This document shows positions 47,043 through 58,326 of a stretch of DNA of 64,000 bases, piece after piece (within the stretch, counting starts at the first letter, position 1; each line of letters opens with the position of its first letter). The notes beneath the pieces were generated by a model. It was not told the origin of the DNA. It saw nothing but the letters and a program-made list of their open reading frames with translations, and made no database searches. The translations under genes were made by a program, and so were the position numbers. The DNA lies in the NCBI GenBank assembly GCA_950022655.1, contig OX465590.1, positions 41,995,718 through 42,059,717 on the forward strand, given 5' to 3'. Origin of the DNA: Alentia gelatinosa (Eukaryota; Annelida; Polychaeta; Phyllodocida; Polynoidae).

Positions 47043-48416
47043 AACCTTACCCCACTGCACCCAGTCACCCTTAGCCCTTTGCACCCAGTTACCCTGATCC
47101 CTTTGCACCCAGTCACCCTTACCCCACTGCAGCCAGTCACCCTGATCCCTTTGCACCCAGTCACCCTTACCCCACTGCACCCAGTCACCCTGATCCCTTT
47201 GCAGCCAGTCACCCTGATCCCTTTGCACCCAGTCACCCTTACCCCACTGCAGCCAGTCACCCTGATCCCTTTGCACCCAGTCACCCTTACCCCACTGCAG
47301 CCAGTCACCCTGATACCTTTGCACCCAGTCACCCTTACCCCACTGCACCCAGTCACCCTGATCCCTTTGCAGCCAGTCACCCTGATCCCTTTGCACCCAG
47401 TCACCCTTACCCCACTGCAGCCAGTCACCCTGATCCCTTTGCACCCAGTCACCCTTACCCCACTGCAGCCAGTCACCCTGATCCCTTTGCAGCCAGTCAC
47501 CCTGATCCCTTTGCAGCCAGTCACCCAGATCCCTTTGCACCCAGTCACCCTTAGCCCTTTGCACCCAGTCACCCTTAGCCCTTTGCACCCAGTCACCCAT
47601 AGCCCACTGCACCCAGTCATCCTTAGCCCTTTGCACCCAGTCACCCTTAGCCCTTTGCACCCAGTCACCCTTAGCCCTTTGCACCCAGTCACCCTTAGCC
47701 CTTTGCACCCAGTCACCCTCAGCCCACTGCAGCCAGTCACCCTTAGCCCTTTGCACCCAGTCACCCTGATCCCTTTGCAGCCAGTCACCCTTAGCCCTTT
47801 GCACCCAGTCACCCTTAGCCCTTTGCACCCAGTCACCCTTAGCCCTTTGCCCCCAGTCACCCTTAGCCCTTTGCACCCAGTCACCCATAGCCCACTGCAC
47901 CCAGTCACCCTTAGCCCTTTGCACCCAGTCACCCTTTAGCCCTTTGCACCCAGTCACCCTTATCCATTTGCACCCAGTCACCCTTAGCCCTTTGCACCCA
48001 GTCACCCTTAGCCCACTGCAGCCAGTCACCCTTTGCCCTTTGCACCCAGTCACCCTGATCCCTTTGCACCAAGTCACCCTTAGCCCTTTGCACCCAGTCA
48101 CCCTTAGCCTTTTGCACCCAGTCACCCTTAGCCCTTTGCACCCAGTCAACCTTAGTCCACTGCACCCAGTCACCCTTAGCCCTTTGCACCCAGTCACCCT
48201 TAGCCCATTGCATCCAGTTACCTTTATCCCTTTGCACCCAGTCACCCTTAGCCCATTGCACCCAGTCACCCTTAGCCCTTTGCACCCAGTTACCCTTTGC
48301 CCTTTGCACCCAGTTACCCTTAGCCCTTTGCACCCAGTTACCCTTAGCCCTTTGCACCCAGTTATCCTTAGCTCATTGTACTCTATCGTCCTTAGCCCAC
48401 TGCACCAAATCACCCT
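47043..48416. repeat. 24-bp minisatellite, about 57 units
   Basis: Units of the type GCACCCAGTCACCCTTAGCC plus CTTT (or CACT) run for 1.37 kb. Variants (CTTAGCC, CTGATCC, CTTACCC) form higher-order pairs in the left half. Because 24 is a multiple of 3, several frames on both strands stay open for 200-500 codons; these are artefacts, not repeats of a real protein. Confidence 0.95.
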
Positions 48417-48720
48417 AAAGACGCCGACCCGATTGCTGTGCCTGATTCTACCTTTTTCCCGACGGATCTGTCGGGTCTGTGACAATCTGCATCGATCGGG
48501 ACGGTGTACGCACTTCACCGACCCGATTTTATTGCTTTCCCCAATGCGTCGGGCAGTTACAATGTCAGATATGACCGACTCTCCCCGACCTTAAAATTTG
48601 GTGTACGCACTTTCACCGACTGTTACCGATTCTGAGTTGGCCTTTGGAATAGCAATGCTCCCTATCCCCCAGTCCAATTTAGGAGTTCCTTATATCAATT
48701 TGTAGGTGAAACAGATGCGA
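48417..48720 (+). mobile_element. MITE family H, diverged partial copy
   Basis: Shares CCCGATTG..TGATTCTACC, GACGGATCTGTCGGGT and 'gcgatgctacctatcccc'-like blocks with 15840-16430; the right end is missing. Confidence 0.6.
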
Positions 48721-48739
48721 TTATAAATTTGAACCCTGA

Positions 48740-48930
48740 GGCCATATGAACGAGGCAATAGCTCAGTGTATATTCTGAAGCGCTCCAAACGAGATGGTGA
48801 ATTGGGAAACAGAAAAAACACGAATATATAATTCTGATTTTATCTTAGCCTGAAAATATTCATCTGTTTATTGCCGATTGAGTATGAGTTACCATACTTG
48901 CAAGCCTGTTGAGTACGAGTTCCTAATGTT
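48740..48930 (-). mobile_element. Fold-back element family D, reversed
   Basis: GAACGAGGCAATAGCTCAGTG loop, then AACGAGATGGTGAATTGGG and TTATCTTAGCCTGAAAATAT. Confidence 0.6.
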
Positions 48931-48949
48931 AAGCCTATGGACGTTTATA

Positions 48950-49380
48950 GTAGTTTTCTAGTAGAGGAAAACTATGTTCTGGTGAGCAAAAATTCAAAGT
49001 TACTCGGTGATGACTGGAAAAATTACTGCCCAAGGTGTCAGGTGCTGGCAGTAAATCTTCCGGTCCTCACCAGTAACTTTGACTTTTGCTTACAGGTACT
49101 TGGTTTGCCTATTCCTATATACCTTCAAATATCGATAAAAAATGGTTATTTCTTTACCTATGATAGCCCCAAGAAAAATGGCCACCCTAATCGAGTAACT
49201 AACACAGCGATGGTTTCGTCCCTGCGCTCTTTATATCACGTGGTCAGCTCAGGACGAAAACATTAGCCTGGGACGAAAACGTCAGCCTCGCTACATAACT
49301 CATAATTACTGCACCCCCAGCATCGGTATGTGACTATAGAGTGTTCGAAAATGGGTATATAAGAATATGGAATGGTTACT
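48950..49380. mobile_element. Family L fold-back element with flank
   Basis: Arms GGAAAACTATGTTCTGGTGA..AAAAATTACTGCCC and inverse, then ACCTATGATAGCCCCAAG, ACGAAAACGTCAGCCTCG and GGGTATATAAGAATA. Confidence 0.65.
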
Positions 49381-49395
49381 ACAACGACAGACCTA

Positions 49396-49795
49396 TATGC
49401 AGGGATGCAAGTTTGCCGACAAATAGCGGAAATCAGAAATTCTGCATCTTGAAATATGAGCATTAACAAAGTATGAAAATCATAAAATAAAACTAAATTC
49501 GAAGAAGTGAAAGATAATTCTGGCAGCAGGCTCTCACCAACGGCGAATAAACCTCGATAGGCCGTTAGCATTGAAGCACACGCCGGAGAAACCGGTACAG
49601 TCAGTACTCTGGCGGCAGTTAAACGTGGCAAGGGCTGTTGACACTGCCGTCAGAGTTCCTTCAAGTGCCAAAATTTTGTTTGACGGCACGTGGGGGGGGG
49701 GGGGGGCGTCCCCCCCCCCCCGAATATGCCCCAGTTTTTTGTGTGTTTTTGTTTCCCACTTTTTCATCTGTCCCGACTTTCATCCCTGTATATGC
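49396..49795. mobile_element. Family Q element with G/C homopolymers
   Basis: Ends GCAGGGATGCAAGTTTGCCG and CTTTCATCCCTGTATATGC. The centre carries a G12-14 run followed by a C10 run (49690-49722), which could pair with each other. Confidence 0.55.
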
Positions 49796-49989
49796 ATGGT
49801 CCTCCACAGAAAACAGACAAGATCATCATTGAAATATTTTAAAATTCCGGAATTAGGTATAATACACATATAAAATTCTTCGCTGCAAATATCTTTGAAT
49901 TTACAGTACAGTTACAGTACATGAAAAATAAGATTTCAGATTGGGGTCAAGTGGTCTCACCCAGGCTGGGGAGTCACCATACCCGTTTA

Positions 49990-50060
49990 TAATCATAATT
50001 ACTGCACCCCCAGCAGCGGTATGTAACTATAGAGTATTCGGAAATGGGTATATAGGAATG
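49990..50060. repeat. Family L flank fragment
   Basis: ATAATTACTGCACCCCCAGC followed by GGGTATATAGGAATG; the same block as at 49300-49370 and 30535-30595. Confidence 0.65.
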
Positions 50061-50119
50061 AAGAATTGGCCCTACCATAGAATAACATGTGAGAAGGTGG
50101 ATGTTAATACATAGACAAT

Positions 50120-50515
50120 AATCGATGGTTTTGTGGACAGGCGGCCGTAAACCATGAGTGGTTGACGCGTAGTAATACACGAGCGCTAGCGAGTGTATTA
50201 CGACGTCAACCTCGAGTGGTTTACAGAGCCGCCTGTCCTCAAAATCATCGTTTGTTGTATTTATTATCCATATTTTCGAATAAATTAAACCCAGTTATTG
50301 CCATATTAAAAGGTACAACAATAGGGACTATTTCTCTGCTCTATAGCAAAAGGGACTATTTTTCCCGTATACCATGGTTTTGAGGCCGTATACCACAGGT
50401 TTGAATCCGTATACCACAGTTATGGTATCTGACAGGTTGTATACAATGGGTCATGGTTTACTGAGTCCCTATGCATTTTCAATGGGGGCTTTGTATACGA
50501 TGGATAATAAAGAAC
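50120..50515 (-). mobile_element. Class C hairpin plus family P segment, reversed
   Basis: Hairpin arms GGTTGACGCGTAGTAATACA / GTATTACGACGTCAACC around CGAGCGCTAGCGAG, outer arms GGACAGGCGGCCGTAAACCA / TGGTTTACAGAGCCGCCTGTCC-type; then family P sequence to 'ggataataaagaa'. This is the mirror of 40735-41010. Confidence 0.7.
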
Positions 50516-51439
50516 TAGTATTGAGGCATTGATCCTAGCATTGAAGAACGTGCGATGATAGGCTATTTATGTATACACATAGACTGAGTAGCTCACCTTC
50601 AACCCGCACATTATATCGCGTATGTACACACGTACAACTACACCACACATCTACAGGCACTTCTTATATCTATTATCAACTCCTGCTATTTATCTACATA
50701 AAGAACAATATGGGAAGACCAACAGAAGCCATGTTGATAAGATATCATGGCTGGTGTAAATTACCTTAGTCCTAGATATGGATTAGTCCTTGTGGATCCC
50801 ATCTGCATCAGACAAGTAGGGAAATATTACAATAGAAATGAAAAGATTTCATTGAGATGGAAGCATCGTTTAAAGCGTATTTTTTTATTGCAGAAATGAA
50901 CGTCTGTATAGGGGACAGAGCCATTGTTAGTTCATGAAGCAGTCACTAGGTGGTCGGGGGACAAAACCTGCATTCTGGCTCTTTGTTCTTACAGAATTCT
51001 GCTGCCTCCCAATGTTTTACCAAGGTTCCTTTGACTCTCTACACCGATCCCAGAGCAGGAAGATATAATGCTAAAACCCAGGACATGATGTTTTTCACAT
51101 GGAACACTTTATTTACATATATGAGCAAGGCAAGAAAAGTGACATTTCCCAATTATCACTCACTTCTTTTGCACCTCCATTAGTGAAGAACAGCTACTTT
51201 TTCACCTCCTTTAGTGAAGAACACCTACTTGGGGGGAGTCGTGGCGGCGCCCATGGATCATAGGCTTTATCCTACCCCTAATAAAAAACGCCATAGGTTT
51301 AACACTGACTCAATGTATTTGAAGGAGCGTTGAATAAAGTGTTATTTATGCACCGAGGTGAATAAAAAAACTGACCAATCAGGGACCAGATAACGAAAGT
51401 AGATCCAGCAGTGTCAACACGCTACTACCATGGATAATT
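50516..51439. other. No gene recognised
   Basis: Unique intronic sequence with short open frames; an 'acttttt..cctcctttagtgaagaac' direct repeat at about 51150-51225. No supported exon. Confidence 0.4.
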
Positions 51440-51740
51440 ACACAATTTTCTCTGTATATCGGTGAGATGGGGTAGGATAAATACAAAACCAAACTCGAGT
51501 TAGCCTTCTCAATGTTTATGCTACTCTGGTCAGGTCTGCTACTCAATACACAACCTGCCCATCGTGGCATAAACATTGACAAGGCTGACTCTCGTTTGGT
51601 TTCTACTAAATATGCCGTATATGGTATTCTTATATACCTGTGGACGAACACTCCATGGTTACATACCGCTACTGGGTGTGCAGTAACTAGCATTTTCTTA
51701 CCTCAGTTGACGTTTTCTTACCTACGTTGACTCGTGACAA
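51440..51740. mobile_element. Fold-back hairpin with family L flank
   Basis: After GGGGTAGGATAAA the arms AAACCAAACTCGAGTTAGCC and GGCTGACTCTCGTTTGGTTT pair, with inner TCAATGTTTATGC / GCATAAACATTGA; then a family L flank (51620-51740). Confidence 0.65.
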
Positions 51741-52245
51741 AAGCAACAGTCAATGAATTTTAAAATGGCGAACATCACCGGCTCAAGCGTTCCGAGACGT
51801 TTCAAAAACTCCTCGTAAAAGCAAAGAGTGGGGAAAGACTAAGTATATCGGTATTTTTTTCCCAAAAATTTCTTTATTGATGCCAAAATACATACGTTTC
51901 AGTACACGATAGCAATATATTTTCAATGCATCAAATAAAGAGGCGGATTGCGTCAGTCTTATAATAAGCTGTTTTTCATCGCATGGCCACCCTGGATAAT
52001 GATATTTTATATCAGAAATTAATATATAAGAGTCTAAATAACTTAAATATGTCAAATTAAGCTTTGAAGCCAGCAAAATGTAAACATAGTATACCGATGC
52101 GGCATTATGACGTCACCATGATGTTATCACATAGCAACATGCATAGCAACACTCGTAGTGACTGGAAAACCAGCTGGAAATCAGCAGGACAAAAACGTAT
52201 TTGTTGTCGCTAAGGCTAGACATGGCTTTGCGTATGATCACTTCA

Positions 52246-52628
52246 AAAGCCCAATACACATCTACCGATTCAGAGTTGAAGGATTAGTTCCCAAATTGTA
52301 TAGGGATTGGGGAACTTGTCACAGGTGTATTATGTAACCCCTCAGCCCGTGTGGGCCACCCAATCGAGGGCCATTTACCAATGTACTGTTGTCGGCGACT
52401 GGATTTAACAAAATGATCAACTTTTGGCGAGTCACCGTCAGCCACAAAAGAACATCTCAAGGAGGGGGGTTCACTAATCAATCATTAGCTGACCCTTGCC
52501 TAGCTGTCCTACATCTACCGACTAGGGCCCGCTCCATTAGGATGCCTCAACTGGGACAAATTACCGTTCTTATGTCGCTGACAAAGGTACATCAATGTCC
52601 CAAAATCGGTAGATGTCTATTGGGCTTA
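52246..52628 (+). mobile_element. MITE family I copy
   Basis: Ends AAAGCCCAATACACATCTAC and ATCGGTAGATGTCTATTGGG; diverged but collinear with 46106-46487. Confidence 0.7.
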
Positions 52629-53014
52629 AGCAAATCTCCGTTTTTATTGATATAATCCCCCTAGAAAATAAAACAAAGCTACTTAGTAAGGATCCTTACC
52701 AGTAACTTTGTTGTTAGTTTCATCGGGGAGTAGTTTCCCTTTGGCTATTCTCTCACCCGGAGGTCGGTTTCGGTATTTTTAGCACCACTTTCGGTTTCAC
52801 GTTGAGTTTCGAGGGATCAGCAGTGACTGCGTTATGATTGAGCCGAGAGCCGGTGACCTCTGACCCTTATAGAGAGCCGTAGTGTGAAACAACGGGAACA
52901 CACACACAGCGGATACCCGCTCACAATACGGTGTTTACGGAGGGATATGTTTTTAAATAGGACTAGCGACGTCGTCCAGTCAGAGTTGTTGCCACCTCCA
53001 GTCTAATATGTTTC

Positions 53015-53350
53015 TTATAGACCCTATTGAGGTATCCCAGAATTCAGTCTATTCACAAGTTCCGGTTTTCACTGGTTACCGACGTTGTATGGTGATAGAC
53101 CCTTTACCCGTAACCCAGAAATAATGCAGTTTAACTGTTTTCAGAAATCTTCAAATTGAAATTCTGATGGCAGAAATGGAAATTTCAGCTATTTCTACAT
53201 GGAAATCCGAAATTATATTCAGTTTCTCCAATTATGAATCAGAAAACTGTGGTTCATGTTGTCGTAGTGTGGCTAGTCAATCGGGAGCGGAACTCTGCCT
53301 TACCCGGGGCGATAATAGGGAGTATAGTAGCCTCTGGAGGCTCTATGGTG
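53015..53350 (+). repeat. Interspersed repeat family V
   Basis: Longest plus-strand copy: ACCCTATTGAGGTATCCCAG, ACCGACGTTGTATGGTGATA, GGGGCGATAATAGGGAGT. Copies at 16883-17090 and, reversed, 18775-19140. Confidence 0.65.
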
Positions 53351-54184
53351 GTGCCCTCTCTTGGCTGCAGTTCTCAACTTAAGTGTTGCTCCTATTATTT
53401 CACGTGACACAGCTACTTTTTCAGGCAACCAGCGCAATTTATCTCGTACACTGATCTCAGAGTAAGGGGATCGGAAAACTACAATTCTAATTTATGTTTT
53501 CAATATAGGAGCAAATATATCATAAGAGGAGAATCACATCTGAGTCTAGCACTACAAAAAGGAATAGCAGGATTAATTTTGTCACGATATGAGAATCTCA
53601 CTTTCCTGGCCCTTCAGTCTCCAGGCCCAGGTTGGGTTCACTATGTCTCTACGTACGGCAGCAACTCCAAGCAGATATCACAAAATTCTAACATTTTATA
53701 TGTGGTAGATAAAAAGATGGAAGGGTCATCATTGAGATATGAGCGTGCATTTATGAATGAATAACAATAAAAGGTTTCAGTTACATTCAGTCTATGGATA
53801 GTTTTCTGTAACTCACTTGCACCCATTCAACCCATTTTTGTAACCACCTGAGTCTAGTGATTGGTCATATTAAGCTGGGCATGCATTTGGGACCCTGACA
53901 CACTGGCACCCTGAACCTTTCCAACTATCACAGTGAATGGATATCTATCAGATAAAAAAAAAGTTGTTTCACAGGCATTCATTATTAGCCGACAGACTCC
54001 TTACACCAACACTAACCCTGCCGTGTAGTTTCCAAAGACGACTCAGAAGACAATCAATACTAAAACAGGGCTTGCAATAAATACATTTGTGAAATCCATC
54101 TAGGGCCCGTATCATAGTTTTAATGATGTACGAGTCATTGACATTGTCTTTGTCTATGTCATTAGTAATATGTCCTGATTTTTA
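53351..54184. other. No gene recognised
   Basis: Unique intronic sequence; the 61-codon open frame at 53579-53764 has no support. Confidence 0.4.
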
Positions 54185-54535
54185 TTACCAACCTAATTAG
54201 GAGTCTTTATACTAACCTTATGGAGCCTACAGATCGCTACTGAGTAGAATACGGAAAGTATTATTCTACTCAGAAGAATACGACTTTTTGCCAAAACGAT
54301 ATAAAAACGATAGACGGCGCCTAGTATTTAATCATTACAATATTTTTTTCGACTGATTAGTTGAAAGGTGGGTAATGAATACAAAATTACCATGATTTTG
54401 ATCTGTGAGGCTGCATTCTCCTTGTAGTTGACACTATGTAATACTCGCTATGGCTCGCAGTTTTACTACGTGTCAAGTACGCGGAAGATACGGCCACCCA
54501 GATGAAAATCATGATAATATTATGTGTGTATATAC
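54185..54535. mobile_element. Family EE segment with class C hairpin
   Basis: Same arrangement as 43130-43500: AGATCGCTACTGAGTAG, then hairpin arms TAGTTGACACTATGTAATAC / TTACTACGTGTCAAGTA around CTCGCTATGGCTCG. Confidence 0.65.
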
Positions 54536-54539
54536 ATAA

Positions 54540-54672
54540 TATTGACTGGTTTCAGATACAAGCGGCCGTATGCTCCGAGGAGTTGACGCGTAGTAATATC
54601 CGAGCGTATGCGAGGATATTGCGCAGAGTCAACTCCGAGGAGCATACAGCCGCTTTTATCTGAAACCAGTCT
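54540..54672. mobile_element. Fold-back hairpin, class C, complete
   Basis: Outer arms TGGTTTCAGATACAAGCGGC / GCCGCTTTTATCTGAAACCA, inner TGCTCCGAGGAGTTGAC / GTCAACTCCGAGGAGCA, loop CCGAGCGTATGCGAGG. Directly followed by a family B copy. Confidence 0.8.
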
Positions 54673-54980
54673 TTATCCTACCCCTAATATAAAATCCCAT
54701 AGGCTTAACATTGGGTTTCCGTATGCCACGCTGACTGGCATACGGAGTTTTATATGCCACTGGTGGCATACAGCATTGTTATCACGTAATATTCCAAAAT
54801 CGAGGAGATAGGGTAGGATAAAATCAAAACCTGATTCGTTTTAATCTTGGCCACCGCATTCCACTCCTGAAGTTTTGGCTCCGGACTTCACTCGGCTTCG
54901 CCTCATGAAGTCACTTTGCCAAACTCCAGTCGTGGAATACGGTGGCCAAGATTAAACCTCATCCAGTTTTACGATAATAT
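54672..54980 (+). mobile_element. Family B composite hairpin element
   Basis: TATCCTACCCCTAATATAAA..GGGTAGGATA, then arms CTTGGCCACCGCATTCCAC / GTGGAATACGGTGGCCAAG around CACTCGGCTTCGCCTCATG (54889-54905). Confidence 0.8.
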
Positions 54981-55435
54981 TGTTTTTATTATCCACCTTT
55001 TCTGGGCAAGTGGCATGTCGATATTAGTTCATCTTAATTATGCACTATTTTTCCGTACGCACTACTTTCCGTATGCGTCACCCGGAGCATACATCATATC
55101 TGTATGCGCCGGGTATGTCGATACAAACTCCCAATGTGTTTTCTATGGACACTTTGTATTAGATGGATAATAAATATATATATCATCGCCTTATGTCAGC
55201 TAGTATGCTAACAGCCCTGGTACGGTCTGGGTCATTCGGTCGTGCATATTGCTGACAACGACAGAAATAGAGAAACTCACTATATTTTCAGCTCACGATG
55301 CAATATAAGGACTAACACTAACGCGAACCAGGAGTCCTGGTTGAGAGTTCCGGATACAACACAAAATACTAAACCATTTCTCTGAATGAACGTGTTATTT
55401 CAGTGGCACCGCATTTTATTATACAGGGATGCCAG

Positions 55436-56335
55436 TTTGTAGGATTTTGCCTTCATGTAGGATTTTCATTTTAATCTAAAATACAGTAAAACCCCGCTTA
55501 AGGGGACACCCTCCGTCCCGAGCAAAGTGACCCCTTAAGCGAGGTGTCCTTAAGGGGGGTTCTTACTCGCCGTAGGGACTACTTTCTCGTAGCCCCAGGC
55601 TATCAGGGAGAGTGTACCGCGTAGTAATCAGTCCCGCGCGAATACCCGGAGTAGACGGACGTGCAGAAAATTAACTGAATAAAGATTTCTGTTCCTTAAA
55701 AACTGTCCCCTTAAGCAGTGTTTACCCTTAATTGAGGTATCCTGGAAGCGGGGTTTTACTGTATATATGAAATCTCAAGAAATTGTATGTTTTGAGATCA
55801 ATATAGATTCCAGGTTACATACAATTTAGATTTTAAATAAACAAGTCCTGTGATCTTTCAAAATTCTGAAGACCTATGGATCTCAGTGCTCCAACCTAGA
55901 GCTGTAGGATGGTGGGATTCCTGTGGGAAATGCTCCTACAGACAAGGGCAAACTAGAATGCTGACATCTGATTGGCTAAAAATCTGTCTTGTGAGTTATT
56001 GGAGTCTTTAAATACAAAATGTAAAAGATTCCCAATGAACTGGTACAGATAGTTTGCAGGATATAGAACTAATATGGGTGATGACCTTTTTTTTAAAATG
56101 ATTTTCTTTGAAGAGTACCCCATTTAGTGCAGAACTAAACATAGACCCACTCTCATAGCAGATATCCAGATACCCTAGACTGCCAGTCCATTCCCAAGGA
56201 TCTGCTAGGAGAGTGATGGGAATTCCCCATACACCATGTACGTTTTAGGTGATACATAGACTGGCCTCAGTCCACATGTAGGAATTTTTCCTGACATGTA
56301 GGATTTTTTTCCTGACCGCCAACTGGCATCCCTAT
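55436..56335. mobile_element. Family Q element containing a nested family O
   Basis: Ends ACAGGGATGCCAGTTTGTAG and CCAACTGGCATCCCTATA are inverted and about 900 bp apart. A complete family O element sits at 55484-55761, close to the left end, so Q is older than this O insertion. The rest is AT-rich with no transposase frame. Confidence 0.65.
55484..55761. mobile_element. Tigger/pogo-like MITE family O, complete
   Basis: Inverted ends CAGTAAAACCCCGCTTAAGG and GAAGCGGGGTTTTACTG, flanked by TA on both sides (55482-55483, 55762-55763). This is the expected TA target of Tc1/mariner-type elements and the usual CAGT..ACTG terminal form of the pogo/Tigger branch. 278 bp, no coding capacity. Confidence 0.85.
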
Positions 56336-56944
56336 ACCACCTGTAATGTACTGTAGCAGTCAGCGAGCCATGATACATCATATATTTTCAGACCACGAAT
56401 TTCAGGAGCGTTGTTTTTTGACAGATTGGACTGCCAGAACAATTAAAGACATTGTATCAACCAGTCTGGACTATCAAAACTTTATAGTTGATAATTGTTT
56501 TTGTTTTAATTTGGAGAAAGATAAGCACATAATAGCTAGGCCTGCCAATGTATTAATGTATTTTCAATTTCGGTGATCCTCTGTTATCTAAGCTATATCT
56601 AAAGTATCATTCAGGTGATATACATGTATGATACATCGAATTGGAGCTGGAATGCCATATAATACGATGAAATCATTGTTATTTCTCTAAAAATGAAAAC
56701 ATGGTCTTATAAACATATTACGCTCATATACTGAGCGATCCAATGCTAAAGTATATGTTGCCAGGGGTATGTTTGGCCGCAAGCATTGCGTAACTACCCA
56801 GATAACGTGCGACACCGGCCAGTGGAAATAGGCCTATTCGGTCACATGCGAACTCGATATAGCGGTGAATTCGATACCGCTACGTTCCCGGGCCTGCTGC
56901 CTATGTCGCGGTGAGGTCGGCCGGGTCTCCCGGGCCTCTCCCGG
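56336..56944. other. No gene recognised
   Basis: An open frame of 76 codons at 56346-56576 has no support. The segment 56757-56820 matches 20030-20090 ('gcattgcgt..ataacgtgcgacacc'). Confidence 0.4.
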
Positions 56945-57032
56945 ACATAGCAGGGTCAGGGTTAGGGTTAGGTTAGGGATGGGTATGGGTATGGGTATGG
57001 GTCAGGGATAGGGATAGGGTTAGGGTTAAGCG
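56945..57032 (+). repeat. Interstitial telomere-like repeat, left part
   Basis: GGGTTAGGGTTAGG blocks with degenerate GGGTATGGGTATGG and GGGATAGGG units. It resembles the animal telomere repeat TTAGGG, interrupted by the element at 57033. Confidence 0.85.
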
Positions 57033-57213
57033 CCAGATCCACTAAGGCGACCAAGCAAATGCGTCTGCGATCCATGCGACTATGCGAATCCCATGCGATG
57101 ATATTCAATATATTGAATATTGTCGCAAGGCATTCGCATGTCCATGCGAACGTTTGCAAACGTCTGCGAACCCAAATTCGCATGGAATATTGCCTTAGTG
57201 GATCTGGCACTTT
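57033..57213. mobile_element. MITE family J inserted in the telomere-like tract
   Basis: Inverted ends GCGCCAGATCCACTAAGGC and GCCTTAGTGGATCTGGCAC, about 180 bp, with a central TTCAATATATTGAA palindrome. The flanks both read TTA, which may be a 3-bp target duplication, though TTA is also part of the host repeat. Confidence 0.75.
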
Positions 57214-57295
57214 AGGGTTAGGGTTAGGGATGGGTTAGGGTCAGGGAAAGGGTAATTTTATGGTTAGGGATAGTTTAAGGTTAGGGATAAATAAG
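57214..57295 (+). repeat. Interstitial telomere-like repeat, right part
   Basis: TTAGGGTTAGGGTTAGGGAT then decayed units (GGTTAGGGATAG) to about 57290. Confidence 0.8.
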
Positions 57296-57344
57296 AATGT
57301 AGGAAAAGGACAGACTGGCTGACAGGGCTGTGAGTATATTCCAG

Positions 57345-57549
57345 GTATATGGCCAGCCGTGTGGCCGGCCCTGACCGCGGGTGGCGGCCGGCACCCGACC
57401 CCGGCACAGCGGGCGGTATCGAATTCACCTTTTTCGCGGACCGAAACTGTCGCGGTAGCGAACTCACTGGTATTCAACAGACACACACCCTGCATGTATA
57501 TGCGACCGGTAACCAGAGTTGTAACTTGCAGTATCATTTCTCAACATAG
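57345..57549 (+). pseudogene. Coding-looking unidentified segment
   Basis: GC-rich stretch open in the plus frame to the stop at 57547, with a protein-like end: GGIEFTFFADRNCRGSELTG then QQTHTLHVYATGNQSCNLQY and HFST. Two Cys and the alternating hydrophobic pattern suggest the end of a beta-rich secreted domain, but I recognise no family. There is no start or splice site that I trust. It may be a decayed exon or captured fragment. Confidence 0.3.
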
Positions 57550-57849
57550 GGATTTAACAAGTAATGGGAGTGGTGATAGACAGGACTTCTGAAAAGATTC
57601 GTATGAAACAAAGAAGACCAAATACTGAAAAGTATAAAAGATCAAGGATTTTCATGGACACTAAATTTTGGAAAAATTTCCTACCGAAAAACAAGGACAA
57701 CGGTATGGAGATTTAAATAAATACCTATTAGTATCATGACTTTTGTTAAAGCAAAAAAGGCAGGCTACAGATCGGGCATAAACAGAGATTTTCAACTATG
57801 TGTCTTGTATATTTTTCTCATCCACCTTTATATATTGCACCACTAATGA

Positions 57850-57935
57850 TTGTTCGAATGTGTATTATTACATACCCATGGCCGAACGTCTATGAAATAC
57901 TACCCGCTACTAGGGGTGCCGTATAAATAATGTTC
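57850..57935. repeat. Possible family L flank fragment
   Basis: 'ctactaggggtgccgtataa' with 'tacataccc' resembles the tract around 13490 and 51670, but is diverged. Confidence 0.3.
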
Positions 57936-58043
57936 GGGCGCACTGTGACCATAGTGGATGTATCAGGTCAATAGGTACATAAGATAAGAATATAAAATAG
58001 CGTTTTTCTTGATATTTAGCTATGTAATATTAAGGAAACATAT

Positions 58044-58155
58044 TTACTGAGCCCGTAGGGATGCTATACTCGGCCCTTTGATGGCATATATGGCGTCGGG
58101 ACGTATTTATGGCATCAAACGACCTCGAACGGTCATCCCTTCGGGCTCAGTAACC
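58044..58155. mobile_element. Fold-back hairpin
   Basis: Arms TTACTGAGCCCGTAGGGATG and CATCCCTTCGGGCTCAGTAA, with inner TTTGATGGCAT / ATGGCATCAAA. The left arm is followed by ACTCGGCCC, similar to the GGCTTCGCC-loop set. Confidence 0.7.
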
Positions 58156-58326
58156 ACGTTTTCTCTTATTACTGAAGATCTAATCAATAATTATGAGTAC
58201 TCATACTCTTTTGATCTGTTAGATAAACACTTCTTCATAAAAAATAGCCCAACAAACCAGCCAATGATCACTCTACGCTGTCTCTATGTTGTAGATGTAT
58301 TCCACAAATGATTCCGAATGTCCACC

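Noticed and set aside
46964..48594. Long open frames (up to 512 codons) on both strands
   Set aside because: They are produced by a 24-bp tandem repeat; all frames of such a repeat stay open and encode only an eight-residue motif.
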